Positions 23,373-29,773 of a stretch of DNA of 29,773 nt are shown here, one piece after another. The DNA comes from AG41 sp035943095. Lineage in GTDB: Bacteria; Gemmatimonadota; Gemmatimonadetes; Gemmatimonadales; GWC2-71-9. Position 1 is the stretch's first letter. Each line of letters starts with the position of its first letter. The stretch lies in NCBI GenBank assembly GCA_035943095.1, contig DASZCN010000116.1, forward strand, positions 1 through 29,773. Direction: 5' to 3'. The translations under genes were made by a program, and so were the position numbers. The notes under the pieces were generated by a model that worked only from the letters and a program-made list of their open reading frames with translations, did no database searches and was not told where the DNA came from.

Positions 23373-26300
23373 ATGCGCGGGGGAGTCAAGGCCGCGCCGC
23401 GGCGCCAGGTGTATGACCACAACGTGACTAGCCGCCGCAACTTCCTCGCATGGGTGGGGAGCCTGCCGCTCCTCAGGCGGCCTCGTTCCGCCCAAACAGT
23501 TGCCATCGACGCGGCACCGACCACCTTGTACCAGCAGCCGGACGGCCGCAACAACCTGGTGCGGATCGTGGCGACCGGCCTCGACGCGCCGGCCGCGCGC
23601 GCGCGCATTACGGACCGCCGCGGTTCGCTGGTCGGCACCGCCGGGCTCCTGCCGCCGGCAGACGGAACCGGGGGGGGGGCGCTCGCCGGTGAGGTATGGT
23701 TGCCCCTGACCCGCGCCGCGGAATTTCAAATCGAGCTCGAGGTCGCCAAGCGCCGCGTCGCCACCCGGCGCATCCGCCTCGCCCCACCGCGACGATGGAC
23801 GCTCTACTGGATCGCGTCGAGTCACACCGATCTCGGCCGGACCGATCTCGCCGAGCGCTGCCTGGAAGTGCACCGAAAGAACCTGGATGAAGCACTCGCC
23901 TGGCTCCCGGCGCATCCGCAGTTCCGCTGGACCGCCGAGTGCGCGCTCCAGGTGATCTCGTACGTCGAACACCGGACTCCCGCTGCCGGCCGTGCCCTCG
24001 CGCAGGCCCTACGCGACGGGAAGACCGGTTTTTCTGCGCTGTTCGCGCACCTCCTCACGGGTCTCCTCGACCACGAGACGTTCGCGCGTGCCGCCTGGCC
24101 CGCGGGGATGTTCGCGCGCGAACAGGGCTTGGGCTATCTGGCCGCGCAAATCGCCGACGTGCCTGGACAGGTGGGTACGTTCCCCACGCTCCTCGTAGCG
24201 AGCGGTGTGCGCTACCTCGCGAGCGGTGTCAACCCGGAGCGCGCCGCCCCGCTGCTTTCTTCGACTGCGGCCGCCCGCGCTGAGCTCACCGGCGACTGGA
24301 CGACGTACCCACAGCTGTACTGGTGGCAAGGATCGGACGGCAGCCGGGTGCTCCATTGGCGGTCGGACGGATATGCGGACGCTCCCCGCTTCGGCTTCGA
24401 CGTCGGCCCGGAGGAGATGGGCCGGCGTCTGTCGGACTGGCTGCTCACGCATCCGGTTTTCGCCTCACCCTCCTACCCGTACGACGTCGCACTGCTGGTG
24501 GGTGCCGCGGGCGACAACGGGCGCGCGGACGGGGGCGTCGTCGCGAACGTCGAGGACTTCAACAGGCGCTACGCGTTTCCGCGTCTGATTGCCGCCCGGC
24601 CCGAGGAGTTTTTCCGAGACGTCGAGCAGCGGTGGGGCACGAAGGTACCCGTGCGGCGCGGCGACACTGGCTGCTACCGCGAGGACGGCGCTGCGTCGGC
24701 GGCCGCGGAGCTGGCGCGGTTTCGCGGGGCCCAACTCGCCGCCCGTGCAGCCGAGCTGCTCGCGCTGTGGGACGAGAAGACCGAGCCGCGGAGCGGCGCG
24801 GCGGCCCGAATCGAGCGACGAGGGGCCGACCGGCGGCGGATGTGGCGCCAGCTGCTGCTGTTCGGCGAGCATACCTGGGGATCGTCCCAGAGCGTGTCCG
24901 ATCCGGACGGACCGGACACGCTCGTGCAATGGGAGGAGAAACGCCGCCTGCTGGAAAGGGCCGGGGACACCGCAGACGCCCAAGTGGCGGGAGCCCTGCT
25001 CCGGATCGGCCTCAGCACGGGCCCCGGAGCCGGTCGCATCGTGTTCAACGCCTCGAGCTGGACGCGGAGCGACATCGTGCGCGTGCCGGGCGGCGCGGCC
25101 CGGGGGCTCACCTACGGCGGCCGCGACTGGCCGGCAGTGGACCAGTCCGACGGCTCGGCGCTCATGGTCGCGCGGGATGTGCCGGCGCTCGGTTACCTCG
25201 CCGTCACCGAGCGCGAGCGGCCGCTCAACCCGCCCCTGGTGGACGGCACGTCGCTCGAGGCACAAGCGGGGAGCGTTCACGTGGTGCTCGATCCCGCGAG
25301 CGGAGGCATTCGCTCCCTCACCATGGGGGACGGCAAGGAACGGGTGCGGCCCGGCACCTGGCCGGGGGGAGGGCTCAACCAGCTCGTGTACGTGAAGGGC
25401 GGGGCGCGCAGCGCGCTCTGGACCGGCCCGGCAAAGGACGAGCTTCGCACGCCGCCCGAGTTGAGCATCAGTCACGCGGAGCTCGCATCGGTGCGGCGCG
25501 AGCGCCTCCCCGGCATCGGCGCCCGCCTCGTCATCGAGCGCACGCTTTCCGGGGCGGGAAGCCTCACGTCCATTGTCACGCTGTACGACGACCTCCCGTG
25601 GCTCGACATCGAGAACCGGATCGCCAAGCCGGCCACACTCGAAAAGGAAGCCCTGTACGTCGCCTTCCCGTTCGCCCTCTCGAGCCCGACCGTGGAGGTG
25701 GAGGTGCCACTCGGCAGGATGACCGTCGAGCGGGATCAGCAACCCGGGAGCTGTCGGGACTGGTACAGTCACGTGCACTGGGTGTGGTTGCACGACACCA
25801 CCGACGGCATTCTGTGGAGCGGGCCCGATACGCCGCTCGTGACGCTGAACGACATCTTCCGGGGCCAGTGGCGCCGCACCATCGCGCCGGACGGGACCCT
25901 GTTCGCCTACGTGCTGCACAACTACTGGTACACGAACTTTCCGGCTCGTCAGGGCGGCGAGCTCTCATTCCGATTCCGGATCTCGGTACTCGCCCCCGGC
26001 AGCGACGCCGCCGAGCCGGTGCGGCGGGGCTGGGCCGCATGCGATCCCCTGTACGTCAGTGCTCCGTACACGAGCGCGGCCGAGCGCCCGCTCTCCTCCA
26101 AGGACTCCGCGCTGTTCATCCCCGATGGTGGCGTCGCGGTGGTGGGTGCGAAACGCGCCGACGACGGCGTGGGCGCGATCGTGAAGCTCGTGGACGTGAG
26201 CGGCATCACGCGGCCCGTGAGCCTGTGGCCCGGCACGTACGGCTTCCGTCAGGCCCGGCGAGCGAACTTCGTGGAGATGAACAACGACTCGATTCCCGTT

Positions 26301-26387
26301 GCAGCCGACGGCCGCGTGACGATCGACTTGCCCGCGTGGGGCACCGCGGCCCTGCGACTCTTTACATCGCCGGAGGGGGCCGGTTAA
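23373..26387 (+). CDS. Exported GH38 alpha-mannosidase-like glycoside hydrolase
   Basis: About 1004 aa. A twin-arginine signal, TSRRNFLAWVG with a hydrophobic stretch after it, indicates Tat export. The GH38 N-terminal domain starts near 143 with YWIASSHTDLGRTDLAERC (H151 and D153 as zinc ligands) and the nucleophile segment is IADVPGQVGTFPTLLVASGV (probable D262). Later landmarks are LLVGAAGDNG, the GDTGCYREDGAASAA helix region and LLFGEHTWGSSQS. The C-terminal half is the beta-sandwich part of GH38. The ATG at 23373 has no Shine-Dalgarno; a GTG at 23424 directly before SRRNF is an equally likely start. A 10-G run at 23670-23679 encodes TGGGA. Mannosidase specificity is not certain; distant GH38 members have other or unknown substrates. 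Confidence 0.85.
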   Translation: MRGGVKAAPRRQVYDHNVTSRRNFLAWVGSLPLLRRPRSAQTVAIDAAPTTLYQQPDGRNNLVRIVATGLDAPAARARITDRRGSLVGTAGLLPPADGTGGGALAGEVWLPLTRAAEFQIELEVAKRRVATRRIRLAPPRRWTLYWIASSHTDLGRTDLAERCLEVHRKNLDEALAWLPAHPQFRWTAECALQVISYVEHRTPAAGRALAQALRDGKTGFSALFAHLLTGLLDHETFARAAWPAGMFAREQGLGYLAAQIADVPGQVGTFPTLLVASGVRYLASGVNPERAAPLLSSTAAARAELTGDWTTYPQLYWWQGSDGSRVLHWRSDGYADAPRFGFDVGPEEMGRRLSDWLLTHPVFASPSYPYDVALLVGAAGDNGRADGGVVANVEDFNRRYAFPRLIAARPEEFFRDVEQRWGTKVPVRRGDTGCYREDGAASAAAELARFRGAQLAARAAELLALWDEKTEPRSGAAARIERRGADRRRMWRQLLLFGEHTWGSSQSVSDPDGPDTLVQWEEKRRLLERAGDTADAQVAGALLRIGLSTGPGAGRIVFNASSWTRSDIVRVPGGAARGLTYGGRDWPAVDQSDGSALMVARDVPALGYLAVTERERPLNPPLVDGTSLEAQAGSVHVVLDPASGGIRSLTMGDGKERVRPGTWPGGGLNQLVYVKGGARSALWTGPAKDELRTPPELSISHAELASVRRERLPGIGARLVIERTLSGAGSLTSIVTLYDDLPWLDIENRIAKPATLEKEALYVAFPFALSSPTVEVEVPLGRMTVERDQQPGSCRDWYSHVHWVWLHDTTDGILWSGPDTPLVTLNDIFRGQWRRTIAPDGTLFAYVLHNYWYTNFPARQGGELSFRFRISVLAPGSDAAEPVRRGWAACDPLYVSAPYTSAAERPLSSKDSALFIPDGGVAVVGAKRADDGVGAIVKLVDVSGITRPVSLWPGTYGFRQARRANFVEMNNDSIPVAADGRVTIDLPAWGTAALRLFTSPEGAG

Positions 26388-26389
26388 CT
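26361..26389 (+). promoter_or_regulatory. Weak candidate promoter before the AAA+ gene
   Basis: TTTACA (26361-26366), 17-nt spacer, TTAACT (26384-26389). The -10 is poor. If used, transcription would begin at about 26396-26398, again at the ATG at 26398. Confidence 0.25.
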
Positions 26390-26397
26390 ATCGCCAT

Positions 26398-27891
26398 ATG
26401 ACCAAGCCGACCACGCTGGGAGAGCTGAAACAAACGGAGTGGGCGAGCCCAGCCCGCATTCACCGGACGGTGAAAGACGAGCTGCGGGAGAACCTCATTT
26501 GTCTGCTCGAAAACGGCTCCCCGCTATTCGCGGGCATCGTGGGATACGAGGACACCGTCATCCCGCAGCTCGTGAACGCCGTCCTGTCCCGCCACAACTT
26601 TATCCTGCTCGGCCTGCGCGGGCAGGCCAAGAGCCGCATCCTCCGCCAACTCGTGACCCTGCTCGATGAGGAGATCCCGGTCCTCGAGGGGAGCGAGGTG
26701 AACGACAACCCGTTCGCGCCGATCTCGAAGTTCGGCCGCGAGCTCGTGGCCGAGCGGGGCGACCGGACGCCGGTGGCATGGCTACCGCGCGATTCGCGCT
26801 ACGTGGAGAAGCTGGCCACGCCGGACGTCACCATTGCCGACATCATCGGAGACGTCGACCCGATCAAAGCCGCGCGGGGCGGGCACCTTCTGTCCGACGA
26901 GCTGACGATGCACTTCGGCCTGCTGCCGCGAGCCAACCGGGGGATCTTCGCGATCAACGAGCTCCCCGACCTCGCCGGAAAGATTCAGGTCGGGCTGTTC
27001 AACATCATGCAGGAAGGCGACGTCCAGATCAAAGGCTACCCGGTCCGGCTGAACCTCGACGTCGGCCTCGTGTTCACGGCCAACCCCGAGGACTACACGG
27101 CCCGAGGCAAGATCATCACGCCGCTCAAGGACCGCATCGGCTCGGAGATCGTCACGCATTACCCGCACACGGTGGATCTCGGCGCGGCGATCACGCGCCA
27201 GGAAGCGTGGCTCGAGCGCACGGGGCGGCCGCTGAAGCTGCCCGACTTCGTCGTCGAGCTGATCGAGCGCGTGGCCTTCGAGGCGCGCGAAGACAAGCGC
27301 GTGGACCGCCGCTCGGGCGTGTCGCAGCGCCTCCCGATCAGCGTGCTCGAGAACGTCGTGTCGAACGCCGAGCGACGCACCATCGCGACCAAAGAAAAGG
27401 TGGTCGTGCCCAGGATCTCCGACATCTACGCCGCCCTTCCCGCCATCACCGGCAAGCTCGAGCTCGAGTACGAAGGTGAGCTGCAAGGCCCGGAATCGAT
27501 CGCGCGGGACCTGATCCGGCGCGCGTCGGGGCAGACATTCGAAGCCCGCGTGGGCGGCGCCAACGTGGACGATATCATCCACTGGTTCGACGAAGGCGGA
27601 GCGCTCAAGCTCTCCATGGACGAGCGATCCGAGACGTGTCTCAAAGGCTTCAGCGTCGTCCCTGGGTTGCTCGACCTCGTGGACCAAGTCGGTCTGGCCG
27701 GAAAGAAGGATCCCGGTACGATGGTCGCCGCGTGCGAGCTCGTCCTCGAAGGATTGGTGGCCGAGAAGCGGATCTCGCGCAATGAGGAGCTCGGCTACGT
27801 GCGGGCGCGCGCGGAGCCCAAGGGTCCCGGATACGGCAAGACCGGAACGGGAGGGGGAGGCGGAGGGGGGGGACCCAACCTCTTCTCGTAG
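26398..27891 (+). CDS. Magnesium-chelatase (ChlI/MoxR)-like AAA+ ATPase
   Basis: A 497-aa cytosolic AAA+ protein. Walker A is GLRGQAKS (72-79). The Walker B position reads GIFAINELPDL (N187, E188), with Asn in place of the usual Asp; from memory this Asn is typical of the non-chlorophyll ChlI-like subfamily. Sensor 1 is FTANPEDY and the arginine-finger region ITPLKDRIGSEIVTHYP. A C-terminal lid with RRSGVSQRLPISVLENVVSN and a helical region follow, and the protein ends in a poly-Gly linker and PNLFS. Relatives usually pair with a von Willebrand A protein, acting as a chaperone-like remodeling ATPase. No VWA gene follows here; an SPFH gene does. True chlorophyll synthesis is unlikely. Confidence 0.88.
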   Translation: MTKPTTLGELKQTEWASPARIHRTVKDELRENLICLLENGSPLFAGIVGYEDTVIPQLVNAVLSRHNFILLGLRGQAKSRILRQLVTLLDEEIPVLEGSEVNDNPFAPISKFGRELVAERGDRTPVAWLPRDSRYVEKLATPDVTIADIIGDVDPIKAARGGHLLSDELTMHFGLLPRANRGIFAINELPDLAGKIQVGLFNIMQEGDVQIKGYPVRLNLDVGLVFTANPEDYTARGKIITPLKDRIGSEIVTHYPHTVDLGAAITRQEAWLERTGRPLKLPDFVVELIERVAFEAREDKRVDRRSGVSQRLPISVLENVVSNAERRTIATKEKVVVPRISDIYAALPAITGKLELEYEGELQGPESIARDLIRRASGQTFEARVGGANVDDIIHWFDEGGALKLSMDERSETCLKGFSVVPGLLDLVDQVGLAGKKDPGTMVAACELVLEGLVAEKRISRNEELGYVRARAEPKGPGYGKTGTGGGGGGGGPNLFS

Positions 27892-27927
27892 GCCGGGAGG
27901 GGGCGCATCTTGTCCGCGTCCCCTTCC

Positions 27928-27931
27928 GGAG
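27928..27931 (+). promoter_or_regulatory. Shine-Dalgarno deciding the SPFH start
   Basis: GGAG lies 5 nt before the ATG at 27937. This supports that ATG over the in-frame TTG at 27910, which would place nine polar residues ahead of the first membrane segment. Confidence 0.6.
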
Positions 27932-27936
27932 CCTCC

Positions 27937-28854
27937 ATGGGCAAGCTCGTCGCCGGTGCGGTCCTGCTCGGCATCGCGTTCTTCGTTCTGCTCGGGGCCG
28001 CCACCCTCCGCTCGCAACGTCCCGGGCCCGTCGTCAACCTGCTGCGCATCCTTGGATTGGCGGTCGCCGTCATCGGCGTCCTGGTAGGCGTCGGTTCCCT
28101 CGTCGTGGTCATCGACCCCGGCGAGGTCGGCGTGCGGCACGCGTTCGGGTACGTGGAACAAACGCCTCTCCTGGCGGGCATTCGGTTCGTGGCGCCCTGG
28201 TCCACGATCGAGCGCTACTCGACGCGCGAAGAGCAATGGCCGACGCGTGGCGAGCAGATCGAAGCGATCGAGGCGCTGTCGAGCGAGCAGATGGGGATGC
28301 ACGTGGAGGTGTCGATCCGGTGGCAGATCGACCCCATGCAGGCACCCAAGATCTTCACCGAGATCGGCGACGAGAATCAAATCCGCGGAGCGGTGTTGAA
28401 CGCCATCCGCAAGGGGGTGCGCGATGGCATGGTGCAGTACTCCATCAACGACATCTCCAAACGCACGCAGATCGCGAACACCATGGAGGCGTTGGTCGAC
28501 TCGGCGCTCGTCACTACGCCACGCGCGGGCGGCGGTAAGTTCCGGATCGCGACCGTTACGGCCTTTTTCCTCCGCGACCTGCAGCCGCCCGCTCAGGTGG
28601 TCCAGGCGATAAACAACAAGATCGCCCAGGAGCAGCAAATCGAAACGGAGCGCCACCGGGTCGAGGTCGCCAGGCTCCAGATGGAGCAGCAGCGCCTGCT
28701 CAATCAGACGCTCTCGCCCGAAGCCCTCACCAAGCAGTGGATCGAGGCGCTGCACGACATGAAGAGCTCGAGCAACATGATCATCTTCGTGCCGACCGAA
28801 GGCGGGTTGCCGTTGCTCAACATCGGGGACCTCCGCAAGAACTTGAAGCCCTGA
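27937..28854 (+). CDS. SPFH/Band 7 domain membrane protein
   Basis: 305 aa from the ATG at 27937. Two membrane segments (about 4-23 and 35-58) precede the SPFH domain, which begins VVVIDPGEVGVRHAFGYVEQ and includes the prohibitin-like VEVSIRWQIDPMQAPKIFTEIGDE. A helical region follows (VVQAINNKIAQEQQIETERH, VARLQMEQQ), and the end is SSSNMIIFVPTEGGLPLL, typical of prohibitin-like members. Such proteins form large membrane rings that organise proteases or lipid domains. The gene starts 45 nt after the ChlI-like gene and ends 1 nt before the next ATG, so an ATPase-SPFH-kinase operon is likely. Confidence 0.92.
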   Translation: MGKLVAGAVLLGIAFFVLLGAATLRSQRPGPVVNLLRILGLAVAVIGVLVGVGSLVVVIDPGEVGVRHAFGYVEQTPLLAGIRFVAPWSTIERYSTREEQWPTRGEQIEAIEALSSEQMGMHVEVSIRWQIDPMQAPKIFTEIGDENQIRGAVLNAIRKGVRDGMVQYSINDISKRTQIANTMEALVDSALVTTPRAGGGKFRIATVTAFFLRDLQPPAQVVQAINNKIAQEQQIETERHRVEVARLQMEQQRLLNQTLSPEALTKQWIEALHDMKSSSNMIIFVPTEGGLPLLNIGDLRKNLKP

Positions 28855-28855
28855 G

Positions 28856-29491
28856 ATGGCGCAACCCGTCATCACCGTCACCCGGCAGTACGCCTCCGGC
28901 GGCTCGGATGTGGCGCGGCTCGTGGCCGCGCAGCTCGAGTGGGACGTGATCGACAATGAGTTCGTGGCCGCGGTGGCGCGGCGGGCGGGGCTGCCGCCCG
29001 ACGAGGTGGCCCAGCGCGAGGAGCGCGCACCGGGCCTGCTGGAGCGCCTCGCGCGCACGCTCGCCGCGGCGTCGCCCGAGCTGGTCGTGGCCTCGGCCGC
29101 CGTGCCGACCGTCGAGCAGGACGAAGTGTCGATCGTGCAGGTGACGGAGCGGGTGATCGCGGAAGCCGCCGCGCACGGTCGCATCGTGCTCGTAGGCCGA
29201 GGCGCCCAGGCGGTCCTGGCGCAACGGCCCGATGCCCTGCACGTGTACGTCGTGGCACCGAAGCCCTGGCGCATGCGACTCGCGGTCGAGCGGCTCGGCG
29301 TGAACGAGGCCGACGTCGACCGCGTGGTGGAGGAGACCGACCGCCGGCGCGATCAGTACGTGAAGACCTACTACGGGCGCCAGCGCCAGGACCTCACCAA
29401 TTACGATCTCATCGTGAATACCGCCCGACTCGGGATCGATGGAGCCGCCGCCCTCGTCGTCGCGGAGGCGCGCCGGAGGAGGTGGACCTGA
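28856..29491 (+). CDS. Cytidylate kinase-like family P-loop protein
   Basis: 211 aa. The N-terminus VITVTRQYASGGSDVARLVA is the degenerate P-loop of the cytidylate-kinase-like family (usual form SRQYGSGG), followed by WDVIDNEFVAAVARRAGL. The middle VLVGRGAQAVL and the VYVVAPKPWRMRLAVERLGV segment, then ETDRRRDQYVKTYYGRQ and YDLIVNT, match the lid and C-terminal parts. It is not the essential Cmk; the substrate is unknown. Starts 1 nt after the SPFH stop and overlaps the following gene. Confidence 0.88.
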   Translation: MAQPVITVTRQYASGGSDVARLVAAQLEWDVIDNEFVAAVARRAGLPPDEVAQREERAPGLLERLARTLAAASPELVVASAAVPTVEQDEVSIVQVTERVIAEAAAHGRIVLVGRGAQAVLAQRPDALHVYVVAPKPWRMRLAVERLGVNEADVDRVVEETDRRRDQYVKTYYGRQRQDLTNYDLIVNTARLGIDGAAALVVAEARRRRWT

Positions 29492-29773
29492 GACACGCCG
29501 CGCGCTCGGTCGCGCTCACGTGGTGTCTCACCGCGGCATGCTGGCATGGCGCGCCGCTCGCGCCTCCGGTGCCGGTGGCGACCGTTCCGTTCGATTCGTA
29601 CGGCGGCGCGATCTACGTGCCCGCCATCATCGACGGCGACTCGGTGTGGTTGATGCTCGACACGGGTCTCTCCCGCACCGGGCTCGACCGCGACTGGGCG
29701 GTGACGGCGGGCGTTGCCACCGCGGACACGGCGGCGTCCACCGCGGTGGTGAAGTCGTTGCGCCTCGGCGCGC
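29482..29773 (+). CDS. Retropepsin-like aspartyl protease, 5' part only
   Basis: The frame is open to the right edge (97 residues visible). A hydrophobic N-terminal segment with SVALTWCLTAAC suggests a lipoprotein or secreted signal. The family features are VPFDSYGGAIYVPAIIDGDS and the active-site LMLDTGLSRTGLD (DTG). The GTG at 29482 has GGAGG almost touching it. A CTG at 29488, which overlaps the previous stop as CTGA, has an ideally spaced AGGAGG, so the true start is open. Translation is coupled to the cytidylate-kinase-like gene. Substrate and family subtype cannot be judged from this fragment. Confidence 0.75.
   Translation, partial: MDLRHAARSVALTWCLTAACWHGAPLAPPVPVATVPFDSYGGAIYVPAIIDGDSVWLMLDTGLSRTGLDRDWAVTAGVATADTAASTAVVKSLRLGA

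Noticed and set aside
26398..27891. Interpretation as part of bacteriochlorophyll synthesis
   Set aside because: The sequence is the ChlI-like general AAA+ type, and no other pigment genes are present in the window.
26782..29274. An 830-codon open frame on the minus strand across the AAA+, SPFH and kinase-like genes
   Set aside because: It is antisense to three well-supported genes. High GC suppresses stop codons, and its translation shows no domain, only the composition expected of a shadow frame.

Overview
The window is high-GC DNA from a Gram-negative bacterium. Omp85 and TamB outer-membrane proteins, lipoproteins, a short group-1/2-like sigma factor without region 1.1, frequent GTG/TTG starts and stop-start overlaps fit Gemmatimonadota best. 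That placement is an inference from gene content and style, not from a marker-gene comparison. Coding density is very high. I saw no rRNA, tRNA or CRISPR.

Layout. (1) At 1-176 (-) lies the N-terminal end of a small gene that runs off the left edge and resembles the HTH/excisionase-type proteins found beside integrases. (2) From 330 to about 9162 (-) is a tightly coupled four-gene operon, in transcription order: an Omp85/TamA-like barrel, a 1480-aa TamB protein, a diacylglycerol/lipid kinase, and an NtrC-family response regulator whose sigma-54 contact motif (GAFTGA) is degenerate. (3) From 9236 to 13216 (+), driven from a promoter that overlaps the divergent tam promoter, are a peptide-type ABC solute-binding lipoprotein, a single DppB-type permease with no DppC, and a D-Ala-D-Ala carboxypeptidase. 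(4) At 13213-14235 (-) is a ferredoxin-NADP reductase. (5) From 14298 to 15937 (+) are a cobalamin adenosyltransferase and aroB. (6) A comparatively AT-rich regulatory region holding several DnaA-box-like motifs precedes a sigma-70 factor (16225-17118). (7) From 17251 to 22995 (+) is an operon of a Lon-N-domain protein, glcD, glcE, glcF and ygfZ, with ATGA overlaps at the lonN/glcD, glcD/glcE and glcE/glcF junctions. (8) A small Met-rich lipoprotein (-) diverges from a Tat-exported GH38 alpha-mannosidase-like protein (+). (9) From 26398 to the right edge (+) are a ChlI/MoxR-like AAA+ ATPase, an SPFH membrane protein, a cytidylate-kinase-like P-loop protein and the start of a retropepsin-like aspartyl protease.

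The most unusual non-gene signal is a set of three elements of the same design in 4.1 kb around the glc operon (17119-17234, 19361-19433, 21092-21192). Each has short tandem repeats (7-10 nt units) on one arm and the complementary repeats on the other arm. The first encloses the sigma-factor terminator and supplies part of the glc promoter. The second encodes the C-terminal tail of GlcD. The third is an in-frame linker inside GlcF.

Functionally, the tam-lipid kinase operon suggests outer-membrane lipid/protein assembly linked to a dedicated regulator. GlcDEF with YgfZ suggests glycolate/2-hydroxyacid oxidation with Fe-S upkeep. The right-hand cluster looks like a membrane-associated ATPase/SPFH module of unknown purpose.
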